Part shown: positions 51,458 to 60,396 of the stretch, piece by piece
How the letters are laid out: each line of letters begins with the position of its first letter
Numbering within the stretch: the stretch's first letter is position 1
Assembly: GCF_014650035.1 (NCBI RefSeq)
Contig: NZ_BMUE01000008.1
Span: 124,001 to 188,000, forward strand
DNA: 64,000 nt
Direction: 5' to 3'
DNA from: Streptomyces lucensis JCM 4490
Lineage (GTDB): Bacteria; Actinomycetota; Actinomycetes; Streptomycetales; Streptomycetaceae
Position numbers and translations under genes: made by a program
Notes under the pieces: generated by a model
The model's input: the letters and a program-made list of their open reading frames with translations, nothing else
Told to the model about the DNA's origin: nothing
Databases searched by the model: none

Positions 51458-51934
51458 ATGACGCGTAGTTGGACTTGGCCGATACTGCTCGGAATCTGCG
51501 GCGCGGTGATCGCAACCGGACTGTCCCTCGGCAGGGGCCCGGGCGCAGCCGCACCGGTCCTGCTGTGGTTCGTGCTGCTGGCAGTCGTGTACTCGCCCGT
51601 GATCTTTCCGAGGTCGATCAGTGCCCAGGAGGCGCGAATCCGCAGCGTGGCCGACGGTCGACCGGTCGTCTTCTGGCGGCCGGGCTGCAAGTACTGTGTG
51701 CGGCTGCGCGTCGCCCTGGGCCGCAGCGCCGACCAGGTGCACTGGGTGAACATCTGGCGAGACCCCGCGGGAGCGGCAGCGGTCAGGGCGGTCAACGGCG
51801 GCGATGAGACCGTGCCGACCGTCGTCCTCGAGGGCCGGCCGTACGTCAACCCCGATCCCGCCTGGCTGCGCGACCGACTCTCCACCACCGTCCGCAGCGG
51901 CACGACGACACAAGACCCCGGAGACAGCCGGTAA
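51458..51934 (+). CDS. Membrane-anchored glutaredoxin-like (mycoredoxin-type) protein
   Basis: The product has 158 residues. Two N-terminal hydrophobic segments (WTWPILLGICGAVIATGLSL; PVLLWFVLLAVVYSPVIF) precede a glutaredoxin fold with the redox motif CKYC in FWRPGCKYCVRL, the cis-Pro TVPTVVL and GGDETVPT. The domain therefore hangs from the membrane on the cytoplasmic side and may reduce mycothiol mixed disulfides. The frame is open upstream, but ATG 51458 starts just before the first helix. Confidence 0.85.
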   Translation: MTRSWTWPILLGICGAVIATGLSLGRGPGAAAPVLLWFVLLAVVYSPVIFPRSISAQEARIRSVADGRPVVFWRPGCKYCVRLRVALGRSADQVHWVNIWRDPAGAAAVRAVNGGDETVPTVVLEGRPYVNPDPAWLRDRLSTTVRSGTTTQDPGDSR

Positions 51935-52272
51935 TCGGCAGCGAGTCGGCTGACAAGCGCCCCGAATACCAGGCCCGATCCCCGTCAGGGCCCAGACGCC
52001 GCACGGTGGTGTGGCCGCCGCCTCGACCACAGGCGAAAGCTACTGACTCGACCGCATCAAGGTCCACTTCGCCGCCCTGAGCCACCCCGCACCGGACAGG
52101 ACTCAGCCGGGACGCCACGCGTCGTCCTTCAGGCCCGGCCCGTGTCATCGCCCAGGCTCTCGGTTGCCACCACAGGAGCGCCACCCGTATCGCCACCGAC
52201 GCCGGAACCTCCTGGAAGCACTGCGCTCCGGGCGCGGAGGCTCGCACCGACCCGATGCTGCACTGGCCGGCG
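51935..52272. other. Intergenic region, no gene seen
   Basis: This region lies between the convergent glutaredoxin and DksA-like genes. No recognisable feature. Confidence 0.45.
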
Positions 52273-52674
52273 TCAAGCGCGGCGCGGGCCGGACGCGGCG
52301 CAGCGGACACAGGCGGTCGCTGCCGGACGGATCTCCAGGCGTTCGGGGGAAATCATTGCGCCGCAGCCCTGGCACCGCCCGTACTGTCCCTGTTCGAGTC
52401 GTTCGAGTGCCCGGTCCAGTTCCTGCAGGTGCTCGCGCGTCTGCGTCAACAGGGCGGCGACGTGGGCCCGCTCGAAGGCGGTGGTGCCCCCTTCGGGGTC
52501 GTGCTCGTCATCCACTGCGACCAGGGCGTTCGCCGCGACGATCCCGTCGAAGTCGCGGCTCAGCGCGGCCGCCCGTGCCAGGGTGTCGGCGCGGTCGGCC
52601 GCGAGGCGTGCGCGGGCGCTCGCAAAGGCGGACGGGCCGGGCCCGTCATCGCCGTAGCGGAATACATCGCCCAT
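52273..52674 (-). CDS. DksA/TraR-type zinc-finger protein
   Basis: The 133-residue protein has an N-terminal coiled-coil-like helical part (FASARARLAADRADTLARAA; VAALLTQTREHLQELDRALE) and a C-terminal four-cysteine finger: CQGCG then CVRCA, with LEQGQYGRCQGCGAMISPER between. DksA/TraR proteins insert into the RNA polymerase secondary channel and alter promoter response. The actinobacterial members are usually small and of unproven role. The acidic residues at the coiled-coil tip are not exactly those of E. coli DksA. The region 52675-52894 is empty. Confidence 0.88.
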   Translation of the reverse strand: MGDVFRYGDDGPGPSAFASARARLAADRADTLARAAALSRDFDGIVAANALVAVDDEHDPEGGTTAFERAHVAALLTQTREHLQELDRALERLEQGQYGRCQGCGAMISPERLEIRPAATACVRCAASGPRRA

Positions 52675-52894
52675 GCCTTCGCCAACGCTGACTCACGGCT
52701 CACCTATTCCCCCGGACCCTCCGAGAGATCGCCGACCTTGAAGACGCCCTGGCCCACCACCGCCGCGGCGGTGCCGCAGGAGGACGACTCGGTTCGAACG
52801 CGGGCGGACCTACTCCCATCGGCGCGGCCGCCCGGTCCCCAGAGGTGCCGCCCCGATGGCCTGCGTCAGCTGCCCTTCGAACCGGCACACCAGG

Positions 52895-53383
52895 TCATTC
52901 CGAAGAAATGCGGAACTCGAATTCGGGACGATCCCACGGTACGGCGGGCGGGTTCGCGAGCGCCGTACCGATCCGCACCGCACCGACGCGGTGGTAGAAG
53001 TCCTCGGCGGGACGATGCGACACGACCATCACACGGTCGAGCCCGGCGGCACGGGCTTCGGACCGCATGTGCGCGACGAGCAGCCTTCCGATGCCCCGTC
53101 CTTGCGCTTCGTCGGCGACGAACAGCAGATCGAGCTCCGGTGGATCAAGGACGAGCGAGTAGAAGCCGAGGACCCGGCCTCCATGCTCGTCGCCCCCGAC
53201 GGCCACGAAGGCTCGGTGGGCCTCGATGTAATCCGGACCGACCCGATAGCCCGCGACAGCGGACGCGTACTTACCCGCGTAGGCGCCTGACCCACGCACG
53301 AGCCGCGTGAGCCGTCTGGCATCCCGCGCGACGGCCCTGCGTATCGTGATCGGCGGGCTGGTCGGGGAAGTGCGTGAACTCAT
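52895..53383 (-). CDS. GNAT-family N-acetyltransferase
   Basis: The 162-residue protein shows ITIRRAVARDARRLTRLVRG at the start, motif A around the acetyl-CoA pyrophosphate loop QGRGIGRLLVAHMRSEARAA preceded by LDLLFVADEA, and motif B DFYHRVGAVRIG. This is the general cytoplasmic GNAT pattern that acetylates small molecules or proteins. ATG 53383 precedes the fold by 11 residues, and the much longer upstream frame is not used. Confidence 0.88.
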   Translation of the reverse strand: MSSRTSPTSPPITIRRAVARDARRLTRLVRGSGAYAGKYASAVAGYRVGPDYIEAHRAFVAVGGDEHGGRVLGFYSLVLDPPELDLLFVADEAQGRGIGRLLVAHMRSEARAAGLDRVMVVSHRPAEDFYHRVGAVRIGTALANPPAVPWDRPEFEFRISSE

Positions 53384-53960
53384 CCGGGGAGTATTTCGCA
53401 CCGCAGGGGTGCCCTGGTACGGCGGGCCTGCTGCCCGGGCAGACGTTCCTACACGGAAGCACCACCAGTGCCGCCCGGGCCAGAGCCGGTGGATCGGCGG
53501 CCAACGCCCGAGAGCCGCAGCGCTGACACTGGAACGCAGGGAACAAGGCTTCGGCATCGGCCTCGGCATGCGCGGACGTAGCGGCAGGCGGCGAAGCCGG
53601 GGCCAGGGCCGTATGACCACCCCGCAGGCGGAGGGGCGAACGGTCCGTCCAGGGGTGGCCTTCGGCCCTTCAAGCTCATCCCCCACGTGCAGGGAGCAGC
53701 ATGGCCTGCTCGAGGTCGCCGCTTCAACCAGGCACCATCCCCGCAAGCACGGAGCAGTCCCGTGAGAAGGCCCGAAGAAACCCCGCGCAAAAAAACGATG
53801 GCCGGCAAGGGCGACCGCTGCTACTTTCCCAGAGGCCGTGCGAGGCAACGAGGAGGTGGTACCCGTGAACGTATCGACATGGGTGCTCTCCTTGGGAGTC
53901 ACGGTCGGGCGATAGGTCGTCCGGGAGCGCCGTTCACACGCTCTCCCGAAAGGCACGGCC
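53384..53960. other. Intergenic region; possible zinc-ribbon remnant on the minus strand
   Basis: No complete gene. On the minus strand at about 53560-53390 one frame reads FPAFQCQRCGSRALAADPPA, then VVLPCRNVC and HPCGAKYSPDEF, which resembles a small zinc-ribbon protein. It lacks a start and overlaps the beginning of the acetyltransferase. Treated as unresolved. Confidence 0.3.
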
Positions 53961-54707
53961 ATGACCCCTCACTTCACTTCCGAACAGCGCCTCGACGACG
54001 GTGTCCTGGAACGCGCATTCGCCCTTGGCGATTTTCCCGGCATCCTGTGGACACCTGCCTCCGCATCCGCATCCGCGCCGGTGCCGCTGATCCTGCTCGG
54101 CCACCCCCCGCTCGGACTGCACAAGATGTACCCCCGGCTGGTGGCGCGAGCCCGGCGTGCCGCGGCGGACGGCTTCGCCGCGGCCACCATCGAGCTGCCC
54201 GGGAGCGGTGACCGGCCCAGATGGACCGCCGCCGAGCAGGCCCGGGCCGAGCTGCGCCAGGCTATGGAAGCCGGCGAGCCGGTCAGCGACGAGATCATCG
54301 ACGCCCTCGTCCTCCCGCTCGTCGACAAGGCGGTCCCGGAATGGCAGGTGGCCCTTGACGCCCTCCTGTCGCTGCCCGAGATCGGCGGCCCGGTCGGATA
54401 CTCGGGGGGAGTGATCTCCATCGGCGTTCGCCTCGCGGTGGTCGAGCCGCGCATCGCGGCCGCCGGTTTCTTCGCCGGGAGTCTCGTGCCTCGCGCCATG
54501 TTCGAGGGGGCCCGCCAGGTCACCATTCCACTGCACGTCCTTCTGCAGTGGGACGACGAGGGCAACGACCGGCAGGCGGCCCTGGACCTGTTCGACGCCT
54601 TCGGCTCGAAGGAGAAGTCCTTGCACGCCCATATGGGCGGCCACACCGGCGTCCCGCGGTTCGCGGGGGACGCCGCGGCCCAGTTCTTCACCCGGCATCT
54701 GAAGTAG
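53961..54707 (+). CDS. Dienelactone-hydrolase-like alpha/beta-hydrolase
   Basis: The product has 248 residues. The core has PLILLGHPPLGLHKMYPRLV as oxyanion loop region, ATIELPGSGDRP, the nucleophile elbow VGYSGG (Ser), and acid/His positions near LLQWDDEGNDR and AHMGGHTGVP. It is close to proteins annotated as alpha/beta-hydrolase or acetyl-xylan-esterase-like. ATG 53961 has AAAGGC upstream. A perfect bidirectional hairpin lies 94 bases downstream. Confidence 0.85.
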   Translation: MTPHFTSEQRLDDGVLERAFALGDFPGILWTPASASASAPVPLILLGHPPLGLHKMYPRLVARARRAAADGFAAATIELPGSGDRPRWTAAEQARAELRQAMEAGEPVSDEIIDALVLPLVDKAVPEWQVALDALLSLPEIGGPVGYSGGVISIGVRLAVVEPRIAAAGFFAGSLVPRAMFEGARQVTIPLHVLLQWDDEGNDRQAALDLFDAFGSKEKSLHAHMGGHTGVPRFAGDAAAQFFTRHLK

Positions 54708-54800
54708 GGCCGGGGCGCCGGGCCACCAGCAGACGCTGAGCCGTTGGCCAGGGTGCTGCTCATCGAGTGCAGGAACCGGCGCTCCTGTGCAGTTCACGCC

Positions 54801-54833
54801 CGCGGGCCCCTGCCGGGTCGGCAGGGGCCCGCG
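54801..54833. terminator. Bidirectional terminator between convergent genes
   Basis: CGCGGGCCCCTGCC (54801-54814) and GGCAGGGGCCCGCG (54820-54833) pair perfectly over 14 bases with the loop GGGTC. It lies between the plus-strand hydrolase and the minus-strand VOC gene. Confidence 0.88.
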
Positions 54834-54963
54834 CTGCCCTGAGCCATGGACCGTTAGGTTCCCGCAGTGCTTCGCGTGCTTCCCGGCCTCACATCCAGGC
54901 GCTGTCGGCTCTCGGGATCCGGTCCACTTCGTGTGGTCGCGTGTCGGCTCCCGCCAAAAGTCG

Positions 54964-55365
54964 CTACGCCGACCGGGTGGACACCTGGATCGTCCGCGTG
55001 GTCAGGCAGAAGGGATGACCGGCCGGATCGATCAGCACCCGCCACTTGTCGCCACCCGGTTGATGCTCAGGCTTGGCCGCGCCCAACTCCAACAACACGA
55101 CCTCAGCCTCATCGAGGTCTTCGACTGCGAAGTCGAGGTGGAGTTGTTGCGGCACGGCCTGATCAGGCCAGTGCGGAACCTGATAGTCATCGACCCGCTG
55201 GAAACCGATGAAGAGTCCGTCGTCGCCGTTGAGTCCAGCAAAGTCACCGTTCGACTTGGGGTGGAGCTCAAGCCCGGTGGCCTGCCGATAGAACGCGGCC
55301 AGCACCTCAGGGTCAGGGCAGTCGAGTGTTATGGCCGTCAGCTTCATCTGCGGTGGCATCGTCAC
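54964..55365 (-). CDS. VOC/glyoxalase-like domain protein
   Basis: The product has 131-133 residues, depending on whether GTG 55365 or ATG 55359 is used. It is a single VOC fold with paired beta-alpha-beta-beta-beta units: KLTAITLDCPDPEVLAAFYR and QQLHLDFAVEDLDEAEVVLL, ending VLIDPAGHPFCLTT. Metal-ligand-like His and Glu positions are in part preserved. VOC proteins include glyoxalases, dioxygenases and antibiotic-binding proteins; the substrate is unknown. Confidence 0.88.
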   Translation of the reverse strand: MTMPPQMKLTAITLDCPDPEVLAAFYRQATGLELHPKSNGDFAGLNGDDGLFIGFQRVDDYQVPHWPDQAVPQQLHLDFAVEDLDEAEVVLLELGAAKPEHQPGGDKWRVLIDPAGHPFCLTTRTIQVSTRSA

Positions 55366-55552
55366 ACCATAGTGAGATCACTTCCATGACCGCTCCAGTA
55401 GTGCCCGACAACCGCTTGCCGGGGCCGCCTCGCAGCCGTCGGAGGGTGCTCAACGACGACCAACGCTGACAGCCATCGACACCCAAGCAGCAGGTCGCAG
55501 CGTTGATCCTTGCTCGGCCGCAGGTCAGGAACCCGAACCTTCACTTCTTCGG

Positions 55553-55795
55553 CTACCGACCGCCTTGCACTCCCTCAAACACAACCAAAGAGCCATCCCG
55601 CTCGAACCGCAGCACGCGGGGACGGGGAGCTTCCCGGGCTGGGTCCGGCTCAGGATGAAGCTCTCCGTAGCGCTGATGGTAAAGATCAACCGCTTCTCGG
55701 AGTGAGCATCCCTGTGTCTCACGAATCGCCTTCACCGCGAGGACGGCGCGCCCCTCCCGAATGTCGCGATCTACACTCTCTGGTAGTTCTGCCAC
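55553..55795 (-). CDS. Small protein with a ribosomal L7/L12 C-terminal-like helix pair
   Basis: The product has 80 residues from GTG 55795, with CCAGGAGG just upstream. It reads VAELPESVDRDIREGRAVLA then VKAIRETQGCSLREAVDLYH. The pattern (I/V)xAIKxxREx-GxxLxEA resembles the L7/L12 C-terminal domain used by several small Streptomyces proteins. A Pro/Arg-rich linker and a short beta hairpin (VLRFERDGSLVVFEG) follow. No function is assigned. Confidence 0.65.
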   Translation of the reverse strand: MAELPESVDRDIREGRAVLAVKAIRETQGCSLREAVDLYHQRYGELHPEPDPAREAPRPRVLRFERDGSLVVFEGVQGGR

Positions 55796-56027
55796 ACGTC
55801 CTCCTGGTCCGACTTCGCAGTAGAGCAACCGCAGTTCCTCCGGTCAACTGAGTTGAGCAGCCGACCACGGAGGCCCTCGGCCGTGCCCGATGCGTGCCCG
55901 TCTGACGGGTGCGCGCGGAGTCTCAAGGGGAACAGGGGCAAACTAGTGCGTCAGGGCAACGTCCGCTCCTGCGCGCGTGGCTGTGAAACCGGCCGACAAC
56001 GGCGCCAGGAGCGAGGATGATCGCCTC
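55796..56027. other. Short intergenic stretch
   Basis: No feature recognised between the small L7/L12-like gene and the candidate membrane peptide. Confidence 0.4.
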
Positions 56028-56147
56028 GTGGCTGTGCGACGAACGGCCCGCTGGATCTTGTGGGGACTGTGGCTTGCCTGTCTGGGCTTCTCCATATGCA
56101 TCTTCGTGGAGGTGATCAGACTGTTCTTGCAGGCCGAATCATGGTGA
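56028..56147 (+). CDS. Candidate 39-residue single-pass membrane peptide
   Basis: GTG 56028 opens a frame with a basic start (VAVRRTARW), one hydrophobic helix (ILWGLWLACLGFSICIFV) and an amphipathic end (EVIRLFLQAESW). GAGGATG lies about 10 bases upstream. The charge-helix-amphipathic layout is typical of small membrane proteins. It converges with the methyltransferase gene. Such short frames need experimental support. Confidence 0.4.
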   Translation: MAVRRTARWILWGLWLACLGFSICIFVEVIRLFLQAESW

Positions 56148-56168
56148 CCCCTAGAGACGGGAGGTGCT

Positions 56169-57017
56169 CTACCGGCGGAGCGCCGCGATCAGTCCGCCGG
56201 GCCGCTCCTCGCGCTGCGGCGGGGTGCTGATCGGGCGGCCGTAGGCGGCAGCGCACTCGCGCAGGGTGTGGCTGTCGGCCTCCCAGCCGTGCCCGGCCAG
56301 CCAGCCCACCGGGTCGTCGGGCATCTCCGAGACCCACATGGACGCAGCCGATCCCGGCACGGCGTCCGCGCCGAAGCGCTCGATCACGCCGCGTGAGCCC
56401 AACGTCAGCCCCATCCGGCTGCCTGCCGCCGACTGCGCGCTGATCCGGGCCAGCAGCAGTTCCACCGCGTCCTCGGTCAGATAGATCAGCAGTCCTTCGG
56501 CGATCCACACGGTCGGCACGGTCGGGTCGTGCCCTGCGGCGGCCAGCGCGCTTGGCCAGTCCTCACGCAGATCCACCGCGACGGTGATCCGCTCGCAGCG
56601 TGCGACGGCCCGCTCCTGGCGCAGCACCGAAGCCTTGAAGTCCAGTGGGGCGGCGGTGTCGACCTCGAACAGCCGGGTGCCCTCGGGCCAGTCCGTCCGG
56701 AAGGCCCGGCTGTCCATGCCGGCGCCGAGCAGCACGACCTGCCGGACACCGGACGCGGAGGCCTGCTGCAACAGGTCGTCGAGGAACTTCGTCCTGATGA
56801 CGATGGAGAACGACACGGCCAGCCGACGGCGTCGCGCGGCCTCGTCATCGGGCGGCGGCGAGGAGGGCCACAGGCCGCCGGCGGTGGCGAAAGCCTGTGC
56901 CAGCGGGTCGCGGAACAGAGCATCTTCCCGCTCGGTCTCCAGCGCCCGCACCCTGGCCACTCCCACCGCTGTGGCCCACACTCCCGACGGCTGCACCCGC
57001 TGCTGCTCATCAGTCAC
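56169..57017 (-). CDS. SAM-dependent methyltransferase (LCM/TIGR00027 family)
   Basis: The product has 282 residues from GTG 57017. The family signature is clear: SGVWATAVGVARVRALETER with DALFRDPLAQAFA; the SAM-binding motif QVVLLGAGMDSRAFRTDWPE; LFEVDTAAPLDFKASVL; and VWIAEGLLIYLTEDAVELLL. Members are O-methyltransferases of unknown substrate that are very abundant in actinobacteria. It lies downstream of the cold-shock gene on the same strand, but a 22-base stem terminator separates them. Confidence 0.94.
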   Translation of the reverse strand: MTDEQQRVQPSGVWATAVGVARVRALETEREDALFRDPLAQAFATAGGLWPSSPPPDDEAARRRRLAVSFSIVIRTKFLDDLLQQASASGVRQVVLLGAGMDSRAFRTDWPEGTRLFEVDTAAPLDFKASVLRQERAVARCERITVAVDLREDWPSALAAAGHDPTVPTVWIAEGLLIYLTEDAVELLLARISAQSAAGSRMGLTLGSRGVIERFGADAVPGSAASMWVSEMPDDPVGWLAGHGWEADSHTLRECAAAYGRPISTPPQREERPGGLIAALRR

Positions 57018-57097
57018 CGCGCCAGCCTAGACGATCGATTCTCAAGAAGGCCTGGTGAGTGGAGACAGGCGGGGAAGGTGGCGAAGGGGTGACGTCG

Positions 57098-57146
57098 CCC
57101 GGCCCTCCGGTCCCCGAAGACAGCCTTCGGGGACCGGAGGGCCGGG
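57098..57146. terminator. Very strong terminator after the cold-shock gene
   Basis: The arms 57098-57119 and 57125-57146 pair perfectly over 22 bases (core GGCCCTCCGGTCCCCGAAG) with a five-base loop (ACAGC). It lies 14 bases behind the cold-shock stop and upstream of the methyltransferase. Confidence 0.92.
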
Positions 57147-57159
57147 ATCAGGCGCCGGC

Positions 57160-57366
57160 TCAGGCGACGACCGTGATGTTCTCCGCCTGCGGGCCCTTCT
57201 GGCCCTGCGTGACGTCGAAGGTCACGGACTGGCCCTCCTGCAGCTCACGGAAGCCGGAAGAGTTGATGTTGGAGTAGTGCGCGAAGACGTCGGGGCCCCC
57301 GCCGTCCTGCTGGATGAAACCGAAGCCCTTCTCGGCGTTGAACCACTTCACGGTCCCGCTGGCCAT
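57160..57366 (-). CDS. Cold-shock domain protein (CspA family)
   Basis: This 68-residue OB-fold RNA/DNA chaperone has RNP1 KGFGFIQQD and RNP2-like DVFAHYS, starts MASGTVKWFNAEKGFGF and ends GPQAENITVV. Family length is 65-70. ATG 57366 has GAGAGG seven bases upstream. Like other csp genes it probably has a long regulated 5' leader (57367 to about 57580), within the 326-base gap before the next gene. It stabilises or melts mRNA structure. Confidence 0.97.
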   Translation of the reverse strand: MASGTVKWFNAEKGFGFIQQDGGGPDVFAHYSNINSSGFRELQEGQSVTFDVTQGQKGPQAENITVVA

Positions 57367-57692
57367 GCGTATACCTCTCGGTCGAGCCGGGTCCGCACCG
57401 TGCAGACCCGCGAAGGCTGCCCTGAGCACGCCGCACAGCAAAACGCCCGCACCTGGCGGCACGGGCATGAACGGCGAACCACGACAACCACCATGACGCT
57501 ACACGCCGCACACGGCTGACGCCACAGAGAAACAGCCCCAAGATCCGCCGACCTGCACGGCGCGCCTGCTACCTGCCCTAGGGTGCAGTCACGGGGATTC
57601 GCCTTCGAGCCGGCGTGCCGTCGCGATCGAAGTGCTCGGAGGGCGTAGGGACAGTGACTGGCTGTTTCGGTTGATCGTCGGCCCGGGCCGGT

Positions 57693-58226
57693 TCATGCCT
57701 GGAACTCGGTGAGGTCGATGGCGTGAACGCGCAAAGGGCAGCCGTGCACCGGGTGTGCCGTCTCCCGCTCGGGCACCATGCCGAGCTTGCGGATGACGTT
57801 CTCGGAGGCGCTGTCCCCCACCCGGCTGATGCTGATGACACGGTCCAGGCCGCGGTCCTGGAGCGCGAACTCCAGCGTGGCGTGCGCGGCCTCTGATGCG
57901 TATCCCTGGCCCCAGAACTGCGCGCCGAGCCGCCAGCTGATCGCCACGGCGGGCAGCACCTCCGGCAGGAAGGCGGGCACGGACAGTCCCGTGAAGCCGA
58001 TCAGTTCCCCCGAGGCCAGCAGCTCGACGGCGAAGAGCCCGAAGCCGTCCTCGTCCCACTCCTCCTCCCAGCGCTCGATGTCCTCGGCCGTGTGGTCCAG
58101 GTCTCGCACCGAGCCGTCGTCGGTCCAGCGCATCACCCGCGGGTCCGCGTTGATTTCCGCCATCGGCACGAGGTCGTCGTCGTGCCAGTTGCGCAGGAGG
58201 AGACGGGGTGTGCGGATCTCGGTCAT
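57693..58226 (-). CDS. GNAT acetyltransferase, RimJ/RimL type
   Basis: The 177-residue protein begins MTEIRTPRLLLRNWHDDDLV, as in RimJ/RimL. It continues with IGFTGLSVP, AISWRLGAQFWGQGYASEAA as the acetyl-CoA loop and ISISRVGDSASENVIRKLGM near the end. RimJ-like enzymes acetylate N-terminal amines of ribosomal proteins or small substrates; here the substrate is unknown. Its start has no close neighbour. The 341 bases up to 58567 hold nothing apart from a weak 8-base inverted repeat. Confidence 0.93.
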   Translation of the reverse strand: MTEIRTPRLLLRNWHDDDLVPMAEINADPRVMRWTDDGSVRDLDHTAEDIERWEEEWDEDGFGLFAVELLASGELIGFTGLSVPAFLPEVLPAVAISWRLGAQFWGQGYASEAAHATLEFALQDRGLDRVISISRVGDSASENVIRKLGMVPERETAHPVHGCPLRVHAIDLTEFQA

Positions 58227-58567
58227 GCGCCCATCCTGCCGAAGGCAACCACCTCACCGGAAATCCGGTGTTCGCCGGCGCTGCAGCAACATTGCCGGCG
58301 TCGGATGCGCGCCTTGGCGCTCGCGCTCTCCACCTAGGCACTGCGATGCGTGGCTGGCAGGGGTTCCGGTTCGCCGCCTCGCCGGCGGAACTGCCGTCCT
58401 CGCCAGTCGGGCTACTAGCCGGGGGAACACAGGGGCTGCGCGCATCCAGTCAGATGCGGCGGCAGCGAACAACTCCTGGAACGGCTCCATGACGCTCGTC
58501 GGTCCCCGTACAGCCCTGACGACACCACGCCGTCCGCACCAGCGTCCGAACGGCGTGTCACGTCACC

Positions 58568-59218
58568 TCAGGACGCGATGGCGAACTCCGCAGTCGCTCG
58601 TGCGAGGTCGGTGAGGAACTGAGCGCGGTCGAAGCCCTCGTCTTCGACCGTGCCGGGCGGAGGCGTATGCATGAAGCTGAAGTGACCAGCCCCCGGCACG
58701 ACGCGAAGGTCGACCTCGGTTGACGCGCTCGTCAAGCGGATGGCCTGCTCGACGGGCGTGACGGTGTCTCTCTCTCCTGCATAGACGAGCATCGGCGCTG
58801 TCACCCCGTCCAAGGCGCCCGGAGCGGCGAACCAGCCGGCAGCGGGCGCGTACAGGACGAGACGGCCGACGCGTGGCTCTCGTGGGACATCCAGTGGCTT
58901 GCCGTCCCGTCCCCAGGGCGTCGCACCGGCGAGACAAAGGCAGGCCCATCCACCGATGGAGTGACCGACCATGACAACGGACGCGTCCGCAGACGCCCGT
59001 CGGTGAAGCGCTTCGACCAGTCCGACCGGGCGTGCAAGCAGCTCAGCGGTGGTCGCCGCCCGCGCGTCAAGGCGCTCGAAGTAAGGCGCGATGACCTGGC
59101 AGCCGTGGTCTGCCAGGTGCTCCAGGAGGGGCCGGTGACGATCGGGATCGCCGCTCGCTCCTGCCGCGAAGAGCACGACGCGCTCATGGTTCGTGGGACC
59201 AAGCGTCAGTGCCTGCAT
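58568..59218 (-). CDS. Dienelactone-hydrolase-like alpha/beta-hydrolase
   Basis: The product has 216 residues. It includes VVLFAAGASGDPDRHRPLLE (oxyanion loop), the nucleophile elbow VGHSIGGWACL (Ser), an acidic residue in LVYAGERDTVTP and the catalytic His in VPGAGHFSFM. The composition fits cytoplasmic small-ester hydrolases. It is separate from its neighbours, with 168 bases to the methyltransferase gene behind it. Confidence 0.9.
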   Translation of the reverse strand: MQALTLGPTNHERVVLFAAGASGDPDRHRPLLEHLADHGCQVIAPYFERLDARAATTAELLARPVGLVEALHRRASADASVVMVGHSIGGWACLCLAGATPWGRDGKPLDVPREPRVGRLVLYAPAAGWFAAPGALDGVTAPMLVYAGERDTVTPVEQAIRLTSASTEVDLRVVPGAGHFSFMHTPPPGTVEDEGFDRAQFLTDLARATAEFAIAS

Positions 59219-59386
59219 CTCGCTCCTTCGCTACAGCGCCAGTCCTCGAAGACGGCCCACGGTTCACTCCACGCTCTGTTGGGGCCTCAGATTAGCGCGC
59301 AGCAGATCGCGGTTTGCGAAGGGGAAGACAGGGCGCCGGGGGTGCCCGCTGCGCGTCGGCCAGCAGGCGCGTGCGCCCGCTCGTGG

Positions 59387-60238
59387 TCACCGAGGCTGGT
59401 AGGCGGTGGCCAGCACAGAGACGGTGACCCGGTCGGGCAGGAGACCGACGGAGTTCAGCTCTGCATGGCTCACGTGGCGCGCGCTCGGCGTCATCCCCAC
59501 AAGGTCCAGGGCCTCCAGTGCGGCCAGGGCCAGGGGGTACTCCACCTGTTCGGTGTCGACGGCCTCGAAGTAGGGGTCCATCGCCCGGTGCAGGCGCTGT
59601 TCCTTGGCTGGGTCGATGGTGACCATCGCGGGCACCCGGCCGCGCAGCTCGGCCAGGTGCCGCCCGGTGGGACGGACCACGATCAGTCGGCCAGCGGGAC
59701 GGAGTACTCGATGGAACTCGGCTGGATTGCGCGGGGCGAACACGTCCAACATCACGTCGGCCACCTCGTCGGCCAGTGGGAAGGGACGGAAGACGTCCCA
59801 GGTCGCCGCGGCGGCCCGGTCATGGGATCGGGCTGCCGAGCGCAGCGCGCGCACCGAGGTGTCGAGGCCCAGACCTCGGGCGCCGGGCAGCTGGTCGAGA
59901 ACGCCGGCCAGGTAGTAGCCCGTGCCGCACCCGACGTCGACGATCGTGCCGCGATCCGGCGCGGAGTCGGCCGCCAGACGGGCCACGGCCTGGCGGATGG
60001 GCGCGTACCCGCCGGTGTCCAGGAAGCGGTCACGGGCCTGGACCATGGCCGCGTCGTCGCCGCTGGTGGCACGGGTGCCGGTCAGGAGGCCGGCATAGCC
60101 GTGGCGGGCGATATCGAAGGCATGGCCCGCCGCACACCGCAGTGTGCCGCGGTCGGGGTGCAGGCGGCGCGTGCGGCACGTCGGGCAGCGCAGCAGGTCT
60201 AGGAACAGTTCGAGGGCAGGGGGAAGCAACACGGGCAC
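59387..60238 (-). CDS. 23S rRNA (guanine-N1)-methyltransferase-like protein (RlmA/TlrB family)
   Basis: The product has 283 residues from GTG 60238, with CCAGGAG six bases upstream. The N-terminal zinc-binding site CPTC...LRCAAGH and the phrase FDIARHGYAGLL are RlmA hallmarks. The SAM site is IVDVGCGTGYYLAGVLDQLP, with LDVFAPRNPAEFHRVLRPAG further on. RlmA(I) modifies G745; RlmA(II)/TlrB modifies G748 and gives resistance to tylosin-like macrolides. Which one this is cannot be told by eye. A hairpin and two very short frames precede it and may form an attenuator. Confidence 0.9.
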   Translation of the reverse strand: MPVLLPPALELFLDLLRCPTCRTRRLHPDRGTLRCAAGHAFDIARHGYAGLLTGTRATSGDDAAMVQARDRFLDTGGYAPIRQAVARLAADSAPDRGTIVDVGCGTGYYLAGVLDQLPGARGLGLDTSVRALRSAARSHDRAAAATWDVFRPFPLADEVADVMLDVFAPRNPAEFHRVLRPAGRLIVVRPTGRHLAELRGRVPAMVTIDPAKEQRLHRAMDPYFEAVDTEQVEYPLALAALEALDLVGMTPSARHVSHAELNSVGLLPDRVTVSVLATAYQPR

Positions 60239-60356
60239 GAGGCACTCCTGGCACGGCTGAAAGGGAAGAGACCGTGCCTGCACGCGCAAGATGGCAACTG
60301 CCTCAGAAGGCAACGGGCAGTGCCGTCAAAATGGTTCGCGTAACAGGCACACCGAG

Positions 60357-60384
60357 GAGGGCGATGTCGGTGGACATCGCCCTC
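60357..60384 (-). terminator. Hairpin in the leader of the rRNA methyltransferase gene
   Basis: GAGGGCGATGTC and GACATCGCCCTC pair perfectly over 12 bases with a four-base loop. On the minus strand it lies 12 bases after the stop of a nine-codon frame and about 120 bases before the methyltransferase start. It could be a plain terminator of an upstream transcript or an attenuator. Confidence 0.75.
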
Positions 60385-60396
60385 AATGCCTTCCGA

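Noticed and set aside
58500..58560. Inverted repeat CACGCCGT/ACGGCGTG as terminator of the 58568 hydrolase gene.
   Set aside because: Only 8 bp with a 16-base loop, which is weak in DNA of this composition.
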